A stretch of 64,000 bases of DNA from Macrostomum hystrix (taxonomy: Eukaryota; Platyhelminthes; Macrostomidae), in contig CATNEN010000038.1 of NCBI GenBank assembly GCA_950097015.1, positions 4,695,001 to 4,759,000 of the forward strand. The letters are read 5' to 3'. The position numbers were made by a program, and so were the translations under genes. Each line of letters opens with the position of its first letter. Within the stretch, counting starts at the first letter, position 1. The notes under the pieces were generated by a model. It saw only the letters and a list, made by a program, of their open reading frames with translations, made no database searches and was not told the origin of the DNA. Below are positions 35,237 through 46,377 of the stretch, piece after piece.

Positions 35237-35876
35237 ATTTAAATTGAGCTGCTATTTTAGCAACATATAGACAGGTCACCAGTGTGAATTCAAATGCAAT
35301 TTTGGTGAATTCAATCTTGACTTTTAGCTTGATGTCTATGGGCTTACTATTTTTAGACCACATTGGCTTCTATGGGAATAGTTTTGCAGTTTCTGCAATT
35401 TAAATTGCAAAAAGGTATATTAGCTTTTAGCTCTAAATTTTTTTATCAAATAAGGCCTAGGTCTAAACATAGTTGGGTAACCAAAGTGGAATGAATGAAC
35501 AATTGTTAGCATAGCCTTGATTCATTTGTATTTTGCACAATAAAATGTGAAATTTTAGGTCTGTAAAGTGTAGGGCCTAAGGCCTAATAATCTAATATAC
35601 AACTGTAGGTGTGGACCAAATTGCATATAGGCCTAGCCATAGACTGCATGTGTATTTGACACTGACAGGTCTATTTGTTTAAAAAGAAGCCAATTTTGGA
35701 AGAAAAAAATTAAATAATGCTTAATTGGCAATTGCAGTAAAATGCAGCACTGGTTAGGCCCTAAGACCCATTATACCTAACAGTGTCTCATCAAAACCGA
35801 ACATAAAATCATTATTCTGAAATTCGTCCACTACTTTGCATCTGGGGTTCTGGGCGAAGTGCTGGTGGCCTTGGCT
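35237..35876. other. AT-rich intergenic sequence with taggcct motifs
   Basis: No gene recognised; it ends at the target duplication of the next element. Confidence 0.5.
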
Positions 35877-36540
35877 GGTAGTTCGGGTGCTGGTCATTTC
35901 GTCAACTGCCAGTTCGTCAACTTGGTTGACGAATTGACCAACAGTTTAAGGTGGTCTCACTTGCAGTTGACGAAATGACCAAGGTTTTAGATTGCTTTAT
36001 CAGTCAGTTGACGAAATGACCTGAGAATGTTAGTTACTTCGTCAACTGGCTAGCTACAGTTTGCAAATGTCATAACATGTACATAACATTACCTTTGTTA
36101 TCATTACTTATTATCCGGAACGTTCTCAATCCATCTTCGCCACCCCATCCCTAAACTGACAACGTGCCCTGTCTCTGTAACTTGAACCAGGGCCCCTCGC
36201 GCTGACACCTGTTCTCTTAAGCTGACAACGTGCACCCTGTCTCTTTTACTTAAACCAGCGCCCCTCGCGTTGACACATGTTCTCTCAATCTATCTTCGCA
36301 CCCACCCCCAAACTGACAACGTGCCCTGTCTCTGTAACTTGAACCAGAGCCCTCGCGCTGACACCTGTTCTCTTAAGCTGACAACGTGCACCCTGTCTCT
36401 TTTACTTAAACCAGCGCCCCTCGGGTTGACACATGTTCTCTCAATCTCTCAATGCGAATTAGCACCTTGTCTAATCCTCAACTATCATGTCTCAACATGA
36501 TACGAAATACTTTAAACCTGACAATGCAACCTCCTCAAAC

Positions 36541-36550
36541 ACTATATAAT
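36541..36550 (+). promoter_or_regulatory. TATA-box-like element
   Basis: actatataat lies about 50 bp upstream of the ATG of the PHD-FLYWCH gene inside the transposon. Confidence 0.45.
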
Positions 36551-36595
36551 GGAGTAGGGTTTCAGGAGGGCCACTCAATTTTTTACGTCTTGGTA

Positions 36596-37766
36596 ATGGA
36601 CACTGATAAGTGTATTCAGTGCTCAGAGACTGTGCGGCCACGTCAACAGGCCATACAGTGCGATTCGTGCCAAAAGTGGCAACATCGAACTTGTGGGACT
36701 AGAATCTCACAAGCAGAGTACAGGCAGCTTATGCGGCAGGACGTGTTCGCATGGTCGTGTGCCACTTGTCAGGCAAGACCAGCGGCGGAGCCAGCGGCGG
36801 AGCCAGCGACGGAGCCAGCGGCGGAGCCAGCGGCGGAGCCAGCGACGGAGCCAGCGGCGGAGCCAGCGGCAGATCTAGCGGCGGAGCCAGCGGCGGATCT
36901 AGCGGCGGAGCCAGCGGCGGATCTAGCGGCGGAGCCAGCGGCGGATCTAGCGGCGGAGCCAGCGATGGAGCCAGGGGCGGAGCCAGCGGCGGAGGCAGAA
37001 GACGCAGCAGGTCTACTGGCCGAAATGTATGCTGCCGAAGCAGGTGAGACATTCTATATTTAATAATTAAATAATTTTAAATAAATATTATAGACATTAT
37101 GGTTAGTACCTTGGGAATTGCTCTTAAATAATTAAAGCAAGGCATCGCGAGTGACAGAAATCCAGATACTTCACACGTTTCTTCCTCACAGGGCCCTTCC
37201 AAGAGCCGGTCCGTCTCACTGAGGTCTCGATGGAAGGTCTGGAGCCTCAGGTGCTCCCAGAAATCGATGAGGCCGGCAATCTAGAGGAATTCGTCATTGT
37301 TCGCAATGGCACCAAGAAGCAAAAGCCGTCACTTATTCAACGCATTGGAGCTCGAGAATATGTATTGGGGCTGAACGTAGAAAAGAATAACATTCGCTAT
37401 TGGCGCTGCACCCAACGCAATTCCAGGTTGAAGTGCCCGGCTTCTGCCATTGAAGACAGTCAGGGCAACATTCGAAGCGGCCAAGCGGCTCACATCTGCG
37501 AAGCACGAGTGCGTGAGGGAATGAAGCGCCGATTGGTCGCCGAGATCAAGGAGGACGCGAAGCGGCACTGCTTCAGATCGGCTGCAGCAATCGTGGAGGC
37601 GAAGTTGCTGGAGACCGGGGACATTGGCCCAGTGGTACCCGGCATCAATCAGCTGGTGCGAATCGCCAATCGGTCTCGTGAGGTTGGGCGCCCGCAGCCT
37701 CCAGTCGACCTCCAGTTTGCACTGGCCTTGGATCATCTGCCTCCGAATTTTCGGAGGCAGGACTAG
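36596..37766 (+). CDS. PHD finger-FLYWCH zinc-finger protein encoded by the transposon
   Basis: Exons 36596-37043 and 37192-37766, joined GCAG|GTGAGA and CTCACAG|GGCCC in phase 1, give 340 residues. Residues 5-55 form a PHD finger (CIQC, CDSCQKWQHRTC, WSCATC). A low-complexity run of AAEP/ATEP/AADL tetrapeptides follows, encoded by a 12-bp tandem repeat (gcggagccagcg). After it comes a FLYWCH finger in exon 2 (SLIQRIGAREYVLGL, IRYWRCTQRNSRLKC, and the HIC region). FLYWCH fingers usually accompany MULE transposases; here the transposase core is absent. The protein may be a captured chromatin reader, a transposase accessory factor, or the N-terminal remnant of a larger transposase gene. Both exons lie inside the element, and a poly(A) signal follows at 37979. 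Confidence 0.8.
36778..36990 (+). repeat. 12-bp coding minisatellite
   Basis: About 17 copies of gcggagccagcg and variants (gacggagccagc, gcggatctagcg) encode the AAEP/ATEP/AADL run of the PHD-FLYWCH protein. Confidence 0.9.
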
Positions 37767-37978
37767 TACGTACGTAAGTGGATAAGTGTACTGTACATTC
37801 TGCGCATGTCTTCAGCTTTATATTTGATTGTGACCTTTGTGGTGGCCTTCTTTGTGATCTTTGTGATTTTGTGCAATGCATTTTTCCTTTTTTACCATAC
37901 AATTACTGCATCTTTGTGGCAGTAACTCCGCCATTGTCTGGTCCCAAGCCCAGAATGAGAAAGGAGGAGGGCTGCATT

Positions 37979-37984
37979 GAATAA
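37979..37984 (+). terminator. poly(A) signal of the PHD-FLYWCH gene
   Basis: AATAAA about 215 nt after the stop codon at 37766 and inside the transposon. Confidence 0.5.
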
Positions 37985-38202
37985 ACATGCAACGGGAAAA
38001 AAGTTTCATGCGGGGCGTGTATTATTGGCAGTTGACGAAGTGACAAAAAGTTGACATCGTCCCATTGAACAGTTGACGAAATAACCAAGCTTTGAAAGTA
38101 TCCTATTGGTTGGTTGACGAAACGACCAATACGGGGAACGGGTTGACGATGTGTCCAGTTGACGAAATGGCAGTTGACGAAATGACTAGGATCCGGTAGT
38201 TC

Positions 38203-38635
38203 TTGGCGACACTAGGGCCTAACATAATTTTGAAAACAATAGGCTTACTTCGTTCCTTTGCCTACAAAGAAAAATAGGCCTATGTCAGATTGTTAGATTT
38301 AATTAATTTAAAAGCAAAGATAGGAACAAAAAACAAAAAAGCTGATATATATTTTATTTATTTATTTTTTAAGTTATAAAATTTAGAAGTAAGGTATTTA
38401 GCAAGTTATTTATTCATTCTACACAAAAAATCAGAAGGCCTAGCTATAGGCTAGGGCCTAATTAGTGTAAATTTACTTTCGTTCGCGAAATTATTTTTTT
38501 TATTTAAAATGGCGCCAAACGCACGGAAACGACGTGGCCTGGAATTTTCCATAGAAGTCTATGGCCATAACCCGCTTGGCAGCATCTGAAGAGCAGAAAG
38601 AATCGCAGCAACATTTCTAACCTTCACTACAACCT
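38203..38635. other. AT-rich intergenic sequence
   Basis: Contains taggcctat motifs; no gene recognised. Confidence 0.45.
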
Positions 38636-38639
38636 ACCT

Positions 38640-40746
38640 TCACTTCACACCTTTTTTCATTCTATTTTGGCAATCGTGCAATCAAAGTCAAAATCTTTTC
38701 ATTCAATTCAGACAGTTTATGCTAGTTCTTGGCCGGACGTGCATTCAATTCCGACAAATGTTCTTTCAAAAGCGACAATTTTCAAACAAAGCAATTAAAC
38801 AAGCTACCACGAGAAACCGACACTTTGCAATCAATTCAAACAATTTGCAATCAATTCCGACAGTTGGCTATGAATTGGCTTTTTCTGTCCTCCTATCTAT
38901 GGCTCATACTGCGAAATTTCCAATCAATTCCGACAAATTTCAATCTATTTAGACAAGCCATTGGAGTACATACTTCATCTACTGTACATTTACAGTATAC
39001 TTCAAAATGCAACAGGACAACTAAAACTGAAACAGGCAGCAGAGTTCATGAGGTTCATAAAGATTCAGCAGTCAGATTTTAGCCATCAATCGGCACTTCC
39101 GCAATGCAGCGCGGTACATAAGTCAGACAATGGTTGTACCAAGCCGTGTAGTTGGCTCCGGTGACGACGTTTACAGTACTATTCGTTACTCCCTCAAGCA
39201 TATCATGCCGATATATGCTGCTTTGGCTCGTCCAGCTAGAGTTTGCTGGTCGGGGTTCAGAAAGACGTCGATGTTTGTGGCTAGCTCGACTTTAATCGCA
39301 GCCTTCCAAGCCGATATCGCATTCTCGACGGGTGTCAGAAATGGGCTATAGGGAGGCAGACGTCGCATCTCGATAACTCCAGGAAGTTCCTGATCTTCTC
39401 CATCGTTAGACTACTTACGTTGTCATAAATAACAAAGGCTGGCTGGTTGAATGCTTCTTGTATGTTGCCGACCAAGATGAATTAAGAAATTCCGCGAATC
39501 TTTCTTTTGTCATGCCGGTTGGGTACGTCTGGAAGTGCAGTACTCCGATACCAGGTGAAACTGCACAACAGACCGTCAGTCGTGGGCCCTTCGATCCTGC
39601 AACACGCCGATATGCTCTCTGACCCTGTTGAGCACGGCCCTGCGACCTCCGTGTCCAGCAGTCGAACCCAAATTCGTCGACGTAAACTTTCGGGCGGTTT
39701 ACAACTTCAGCTGAACACCAACATACGCAATTAATAGGCACGATGCAGTTGCAAATTAGCTGGTGAGTTTCGCTCTACTGGCTGGTCTCTTAGCAACTTA
39801 GTGGTGTAGAGCATTCCGTCTAGATGACGACTGACTGTAGAAATTGCTACTTCGGGTTTTTCAGGAAAGCGAGCATGAAGACCAGTCTTCAGTTCGGCTA
39901 GAGTAACACTGGGGTTAACTTGAATCGACTCTTCAAGAAAATCCAACATCTCTTGATCCACTCTCACATGCTTGGGACCTCCTTTTGGCATTTTAGCTGG
40001 CCTTCCGCAAACGTATACGCCGTTGTTCGCTTTATGCCCATTGCTCGAGCAAGATGCACAAATTCGTCTCCGTTTGCGTGTGCGTCGATGAGCCTCTGCC
40101 GATCGTTGTCACTCACTTTTGCATTCGGCATACGAGCGTATTCTTGAGGTCTTCTTCTGTACAATGCAAATCGATTCAAAAAGCTATTCTGTCAAATGAA
40201 ATGGTACCCAGACTTAAATTTCATTTTTTTCTCTTCATGATGTGTCTATGGCATTGAGTCATGGCCCCATCTAACCTCAATAGTTGGAAAAACGTTTGTT
40301 TCTGTTCGTTGCAAAAGTACGGAAGTATATGTGCAAGGCTAAATCTATGGGTGTTCCGAATCTCCAAGTTTCTCTCCATAATGTGTCTATGGCATTTAGC
40401 CCTGGCCTCACCCAAAGTAAAAAGTAGCTTGTCTAAATAGATTGAAATTTGTCGGAATTGATTGGAAATTTCGCAGTATGAGCCATAGATAGGAGGACAG
40501 AAAAAGCCAATTCATAGCCAACTGTCGGAATTGATTGCAAATTGTTTGAATTGATTGCAAAGTGTCGGTTTCTCGTGGTAGCTTGTTTAATTGCTTTGTT
40601 TGAAAATTGTCGCTTTTGAAAGCACATTTGTCGGAATTGAATGCACGTCCGGCCAAGAACTAGCATAAACTGTCTGAATTGAATGAAAAGAATTTGACTT
40701 TGATTGCACGATTGCCAAAAAAGAATGGAAAAAGGTGTAGTGACTT
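38640..40746. mobile_element. transposon with about 310-bp inverted repeats around a dead Tc1-type transposase
   Basis: The left arm (about 38640-38955) and right arm (about 40428-40746, inverted) are near-identical, both including ttggcaatcgtgcaatcaaa, ttcttggccggacgtgcatt and tcctatctatggctcatact. Within each arm a short motif (tcaattccgacaa and variants) recurs at least six times, like the IR/DR arrangement of some Tc1 elements. A broken IS630/Tc1 transposase lies between. No clear target duplication was found, and outer limits are accurate to about 20 bp. Confidence 0.75.
39186..40179 (-). pseudogene. Tc1/mariner (IS630) transposase, frameshifted
   Basis: Four consecutive minus-strand fragments in different frames line up as one transposase. 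They are: helix-turn-helix 1 (KVSDNDRQRLIDAHANGDEF, then VHLARAMGIKRTTAY); helix-turn-helix 2 (DFLEESIQVNPSVTLAELK, AISTVSRHLDGML); a first catalytic aspartate (VYVDEFGFDCWTRRSQGRA); and the terminal glutamate block (LPPYSPFLTPVENAISAWKA). In family terms this is a DDE_3 enzyme. Frame changes near 39990, 39740 and 39400 inactivate it. It is closely related in block structure to 34371-35236. Confidence 0.8.
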
Positions 40747-40951
40747 CAATCAGACAATATTTCCAAGCTTCCAACTAAGAATGGCTGGACGGCCACCTAG
40801 ACCTTCATGGAAATTGTGCCTATTGTGAGAGATAAAATTCAGTCTACTGACAACAGTAGAAAAGCAAAGACTTGGCTGCAAAACTCTCTCAGCACAAAAA
40901 ATATCGCCATAAAAATAGCAAGCTTAAAAGAGACTTCTGTGCACACTGAGA
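40747..40951. other. spacer
   Basis: Nothing recognised. Confidence 0.4.
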
Positions 40952-41451
40952 GTGGTGGGAGAGGACTGCATGTGGCTATGGCTGACTGACGAAGGCAAAC
41001 AAGCCAGAAACCGGTCTCGGTCTGCCAGCGCGAGGTTCGTTCCCCACGAAGGTGTTACACCTCCCAACGAAGTTCTGCCGGCTCAAGCACTGACAGAGCT
41101 CAACCTCAACTCAAGGGACCTAATGTCAGTAACGTCAAATGTGGATGAGACCATGCGTTGGCTTGCGCGGCATGGACTGCTCAGCAATCAGCGGACATGC
41201 CCATGTGCTGCGCGTACGCCAATGAATCTGCAGCTAGCACCGGGGCGGCGAACGGTACATTGACGACCATCGAGGGCACATGGGGCAACTGCAAAGCGAA
41301 GTTTCATGCCATGCATGTGACCAGTGATGCCCTCTTCGAGTCGCACATCCAAGAGTACATGTGGCGCCGCCTTCACTCGGGACCGTCCAAGGCATTCGTA
41401 GCATTTTGTACTGGATTCGTCACTATACTACCCTGTATAACAGCCAAGTAA
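40952..41451 (+). pseudogene. Merlin/ISXO2-like (IS1595) transposase relic
   Basis: An upstream frame ends with ETMRWLARHGLLSNQRTCP, resembling the N-terminal zinc-ribbon region of ISXO2-like transposases. A second frame from about 41250 encodes TIEGTWGNCKAKFHAM followed by ESHIQEYMWRR, resembling their C-terminus (TIEG.W..K and the EFMWRR block). The intervening catalytic DDE core is missing and the frame changes, so this is an internally deleted dead copy. Metazoan elements with this enzyme are called Merlin. Assignment rests on these two motifs. Confidence 0.6.
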
Positions 41452-42600
41452 ACTAAACTAAACTGAATTGAACTGAACTTAATTGTTACGACTACTATAA
41501 ACTGAATTGTTTCTGCACTGCACTGTTTGCCCGCTGTTTTTTCTGTTTCTGTGCATTTGACGTAATTTGAATTAAAAAAATAATTTCGCTAACGGGAGTA
41601 AATTTACGCCGGTAATTTTATGTCTGCTTGATTGCTATTGTGCTTCATGATAGATAAACGGAAATAAAATGCATATCAAAATTCATTAATGAATTGAAGT
41701 TTCCTATTTTTTAGCAAAATATACTAAAAGAACAGAATTTGATCTGTGTCCAATAAAAATTTATAAACATTTTAATGTGAACGTGAAAGTTCGCTAGTGA
41801 CGTATTTTTCGTAAATCTACCATAATTTTTTTCCAAGAAACGAAGTGTCGGCCGTCCTTCTTCTTCTAGTCCTTATTTTTTTCACTGCCTTCCCCCTGAT
41901 CCCACCTGCTGGACCCTTCGGATTAGCATTTGCTTCAGTTAATCCGTGAGGTTCCACCGACGCCGCATCGGATGAGGCTCCATCCCGGCCAGTAGTGGCT
42001 GCTCCCCTGCGAGGTAGCTAGGACACCGTGGTGGTGGCCGACCAGTAGCTGAACCAGCCGTCAACATAAAAACCTGAATCTAGCCGCCGCTCTCCCAACT
42101 CCCACCAGACTCCACAGGACAAGCCTGGCCAAACCGACCAACGCCCGGACTCGATCGCCACCATTGTGTGGCTGCTTTCGCCCAGTTTTTTTCTCAACCA
42201 GCTGCCGACCTTCTGCTGCCCACTGACGTTCGCGGCCCTCCGGAATCAATGCCCTGGCCTTACTTCTCTCTGCCACCACTCACCAAAGCCGCGTTGCCCT
42301 GGTGCCCCAAAATCCTCTTCGCATCAACTGCACCTCAGACTCAGTGATCTATGGCATATCCTGCTCCCACTGTAGCCCCGACGTCATCATAGGTTGGACA
42401 GCTAGATGTCCACCCCAATCCGCACCCGACTTCTCAACCACCTCGATCAGACACTGATCCTCTTCACGAAAATCGGTTCTAGAACCAGAATAAATTCGAG
42501 TTCTGGAACTTCGAATAAAAATTAAGAAAAAGAACGAAATATTTATTTTGTTATAGCATAAACTAATAATCATCATGCAGTCATTTACGAGAAATAAATA
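41452..42600. other. intergenic, with a GC-rich block at 41865-42420
   Basis: AT-rich flank followed by a GC-rich, C-rich segment (41865-42420) with short frames on both strands and no domain. Its abrupt composition change suggests the end of an unrecognised interspersed element. Confidence 0.4.
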
Positions 42601-42601
42601 A

Positions 42602-44395
42602 ATTCATGTTATTCCCTTGATACCTTACTCAATACCCATGACAATTCATGTTATTCCCTTGATAGCTTACTCAATGCCCATGACAATTCATGTTATTCCC
42701 TTGATACCTTACTCAATGCCCATGACAATTCATGTTATTCCCTTGATACCTTACTCAATGCCCATGACAATTCATGTTATTCCCTTGATACCTTACTCAA
42801 TACCCATGACAATTCATGTTATTCCCTTGATACCTTACTCAATACCCATGACAATTTATGTTATTCCCTTGATACCTTACTCAATACCCATGACAATTCA
42901 TGTCATTCCCTTGATACCTTACTCAATACCCATGACAATTCATGTTATTCCCTTGATACCTTACTCAATACCCATGACAATTCATGTCATTCCCTTGATA
43001 CCTTACTCAATACCCATGACAATTCATGTCATTCCTTTGATACCTTACTCAATACCCATGACAATTCATGTCATTCCCTTGATACCTTACTCAATACCCA
43101 TGACAATTCATGTTATTCCCTTGATATCTTACCCAATACCCATGACAATTCATGTTATTCCCTTGATATCTTACTCAATACCCATGACAATTCATGTCAT
43201 TCCCTTGATACCTTACTCAATACCCATGACAATTCATGTTATTCCCTTGATATCTTACTCAATACCCATGACAATTCATGTTATTCCCTTGATATCTTAC
43301 TCAATACCCATGACAATTCATGTCATTCCCTTGATACCTTACTCAATACCCATGACAATTCATGTTATTCCCTTGATATCTTACCCAATACCCATGACAA
43401 TTCATGTCATTCCCTTGATACCTTACTCAATACCCATGACAATTCATGTCATTCCCTTGATATCTTACCCAATACCCATGACAATTCATGTCATTCCCTT
43501 GATACCTTACTCAATACCCATGACAATTCATGTCATTCCCTTGATACCTTACTCAATACCCATGACAATTCATGTCATTCCTTTGATACCTTACTCAATA
43601 CCCATGACAATTCATGTCATTCCCTTGATACCTTACTCAATACCCATGACAATTCATGTTATTCCCTTGATATCTTACCCAATACCCATGACAATTCATG
43701 TTATTCCCTTGATATCTTACCCAATACCCATGACAATTCATGTCATTCCCTTGATACCTTACTCAATACCCATGACAATTCATGTCATTCCCTTGATACC
43801 TTACTCAATACCCATGACAATTCATGTCATTCCCTTGATACCTTACTCAATACCCATGACAATTCATGTCATTCCCTTGATACCTTACCCAATACCCATG
43901 ACAATTCATGTCATTCCCTTGATACCTTTCTCAATACCCATGACAATTCATGTTATTCCCTTGATACCTTACTCAATACCCATGACAATTCATGTCATTC
44001 CCTTGATACCTTACTCAATACCCATGACAATTCATGTTATTCCCTTGATACCTTACTCAATACCCATGACAATTCATGTCATTCCCTTGATATCTTACTC
44101 AATACCCATGACAATTCATGTTATTCCCTTGATACCTTACTCAATACCCATGACAATTCATGTCATTCCCTTGATACCTTACTCAATACCCATGACAATT
44201 CATGTTATTCCCTTGATACCTTACTCAATACCCATGACAATACATGTTATTCCCTTGATACCTTACTCAATGCCCATGACAATTCATGTCATTCCCTTGA
44301 TACCTTACTCAATACCCATGACAATTCATGTTATTCCCTTGATACCTTACTCAATACCCATGACAATTCATGTTATTCCCTTGATATCTTACGCT
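42602..44395. repeat. 42-bp satellite
   Basis: About 42 units of 42 bp: tgacaattcatgttattccc, then ttgataccttactcaatacc and ca. Sites vary between gttatt/gtcatt and atacctta/atatctta in patterned combinations, implying block duplication. The unit is twice 21 bp, but the halves do not resemble each other. The 609-codon open frame simply repeats a 14-residue motif. Confidence 0.97.
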
Positions 44396-44794
44396 ATATC
44401 CTTGATGCATCGAATTTTGGGTAATAGTCCAGCAGCGAACTCGTAGAAGAAAATACAATATTAAAGGTAAAATAGATTTGAAGCTAATTTATAATTTACA
44501 AAGCGGTGTACTTATCTGTACCAGTAGTGTAGATGGAATACGATAGTCTAGCTTAAAATATAAAATGTACAATATTTTCAAGAAAAAAGTATGATGAATA
44601 AAAGTTTCATGTAAAACTTTTATGATTTATCATTTCTGATCTATGATTTATGACAATTGGTATATTCAATTTTATATTCGCTCGCATATTGAATTACTAT
44701 TCCCATTAACATGGACGCTACAGAAATGATTGAAACGATAAGATTAGTAGTATAATTAGAGTTTTGATATTTATTTAACAGTGATTACACCTGC
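44396..44794. other. AT-rich spacer
   Basis: No gene recognised. Confidence 0.5.
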
Positions 44795-45075
44795 CCAATT
44801 GGGCCAGATGTGCAGTTGACAGCACAGCCGCAGCTATTGCGCGGCGCATCTGAAGGCTGCGTACGGCTGTTCAGTCCATGGACTGGGGGGACGCCACACC
44901 CACCTTCAATTATCCCAGCTAATGCTGGTACCCATTTAACAGCTGGGTGAATTGAAGCATTTCGGAGTTAAGCGTCTAGCTATAGGACACAGATTTTTTC
45001 AGTGGAGTCAGGAATCGAACCCCCGACCTTTAAGTCGTGAGTCCAATGCCCTAACCACTAGACTAAAGCCCTAGA
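44795..45075 (-). mobile_element. SINE family 1, near-complete copy
   Basis: Reverse complement of a tRNA-derived SINE. The plus strand shows the 3' end first (cccaattgggccagatgtgc, agcacagccgcagctattgc), then the body (gttcagtccatggactgggg, cagctaatgctggtacccat) and finally the tRNA-like head with its B box (caggaatcgaacccccgacc) and A box side (ccctaaccactagactaaag). Confidence 0.88.
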
Positions 45076-45562
45076 AAAACAAAGCATTAAGAGCAGTTGT
45101 TGCAGAAAAAAGTATAATTGGTTTGAATATTTTTTATAGAAGATCTGATAAGTTTTAGACAATGTAGCCACAGCAAAATAAAAAAACCGTTCCGTTGACT
45201 TCTTAAATATGGATTTCTGCTTATTAACTAAAACTAGTTCAGTATGAGCGCCTCGTTACAGCCATCTGTTGCAGCTTCCAGCACTCAATATCTAACGTAG
45301 AATTCTCCGGAAAATGTCGCGGGCGTCTCAGGAACCAGCGGCAACATCAGCAGGTGGCAGAGCTGCTGCGAGTGGCTATACAGAACCGCCTGACAGTCTG
45401 CGTTGCAGCGAACAATGCACTCGGCTAGTCCGTTGGTTGGCACAGTTCGATTCAAGGGCTGGCGATAGTGACTGCTGATCGAGATCGTGGACCGGATCGA
45501 CGCCGAAAAATACTTACTATCTGAAAGGTTACAAACAGTGAAGACGCGATTAACAAGTGTGT
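45076..45562. other. spacer with a small GC-rich frame
   Basis: A 54-codon frame from an ATG at 45314 (plus) lies in a GC-rich patch but shows no domain. It may be an exon fragment; not called as a gene. Confidence 0.35.
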
Positions 45563-45862
45563 TGTGTAAGGGGTTGTAGCCTAGTGTTTAAAGAGATGCA
45601 CTCACGACTTGAAGGTCGGAGGTTCGATTCCCAACTTTACTTAAACTACTTGTGTCCTGTAGCAAGACCCTTGGCCTTAACTCTGCATTGCTTCATTTCA
45701 CCCAGCTGTTAAATGGGTACCAGCATCAGCTGGGATAATTGAGGGTTGGGTGTGGCGTCCCCCCAGTCCATGGACTGAACAGCCGAACGCAGCCTTCAGA
45801 TGCGCGCGCAATAGCTGCGGCTGTGCTGTCGGCTGCACATCTGGTCCAATAATTGGGGTGTG
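45563..45862 (+). mobile_element. SINE family 1, near-complete copy
   Basis: Head with A box (tagcctagtg) and B box (aggtcggaggttcgattccc), body with gtcctgtagcaagacccttg, cccagctgttaaatgggtac and cagtccatggactgaacagc, and 3' end caatagctgcggctgtgctg plus ggctgcacatctgg. Inverted relative to the copy 490 bp to its left, so the two form a potential hairpin. Confidence 0.9.
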
Positions 45863-45936
45863 CTAGAAAACGATCAAAATTACTCAAATTAATAGTTATT
45901 AACACCCCTGAGCACACTAACACTTTCTGGCGCTCA

Positions 45937-46377
45937 CTACCAGCGCTGCTCACCTCGGTAAACCAGTCTGAAGACTGAGTTGACGCTAGAGGCGCCGCAC
46001 ATCTGCGAAGAGTTGCCAGAACAGGCGGTCAGGCAGCCAGCTGAAGAACCCTGAGACCCGTAGGAGTTGCCGCAGTAGCACCCAATTCCATCTTGTAGCC
46101 CCATGTACTTGTAGGCGCCAGCGGAGCATATGCTGGCGCACAGTTGCCAGGTGAGGCTGCCATGAGGAAAGTAATAGCTTGTTGCTGGTTTAGTGTAGCC
46201 GGCCATCTGCAGTATACCAAAGGCGTCGCCAATGTCGCGAATTCCGCCGACAAAGTCAGCGAAGCAGCCGATGTATTCGTAGCGAAGAATTTCTCTGGCA
46301 GCGACCGCAGTGCCAGAAATTAGCAACAGCAGCAGCAGCTGCTGCTGCCAACAATTGCCTGCCTTCTTAGTTGCCAT
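45937..46377 (-). CDS. secreted WSC-domain protein
   Basis: 146 residues from ATG 46377. A signal peptide (about 1-27, with the hydrophobic core LLLLLLISGTAVA) precedes a WSC domain (about 33-140): YEYIGCFAD, then CASICSAGAYKYMGLQDG, IGCYCGNSYGSQGSSAGC, CSGNSSQMCG and VFRLVYR. Paired cysteines of the WSC fold are present. WSC domains bind carbohydrate in yeast sensors and occur in secreted or membrane animal proteins such as kremen and polycystin-1. A donor-like CGAG|GTGAGC just before the stop means this may be only the first coding exon. The family call is firm; its substrate is unknown. Confidence 0.82.
   Translation of the reverse strand: MATKKAGNCWQQQLLLLLLISGTAVAAREILRYEYIGCFADFVGGIRDIGDAFGILQMAGYTKPATSYYFPHGSLTWQLCASICSAGAYKYMGLQDGIGCYCGNSYGSQGSSAGCLTACSGNSSQMCGASSVNSVFRLVYRGEQRW

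Larger units (their letters stand above)
35885..38194 (+). mobile_element. 2.3-kb TIR transposon (MULE-like) carrying a PHD-FLYWCH gene
   Basis: 26-bp terminal inverted repeats (35885-35910 and 38169-38194) share GTCATTTCGTCAACTGCC perfectly, with three mismatches in the outer eight bases. Perfect 8-bp direct repeats ggtagttc flank the element (35877-35884 and 38195-38202). Both subterminal regions hold many more copies of gttgacgaaatgacc in either orientation (35926-36050 and 38031-38180), likely transposase-binding sites. The only gene is the two-exon PHD-FLYWCH gene. No DDE transposase domain is visible, so the element appears non-autonomous. FLYWCH fingers and 8-9-bp duplications point to the MULE superfamily (inference). 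Intact ends and duplications suggest a fairly recent insertion. Confidence 0.88.

Noticed and set aside
42061-42279. Small GC-rich minus-strand frame as a gene
   Set aside because: No domain, no clear start or splice context; more likely part of an unrecognised repeat.
42617-44446. 609-codon frame of a repeated 14-residue peptide
   Set aside because: 42-bp satellite, divisible by 3; no start context, domain or conservation.
45563-45640. tRNA gene
   Set aside because: A and B boxes are present but the cloverleaf is not intact and the sequence continues into a SINE body found in other copies.
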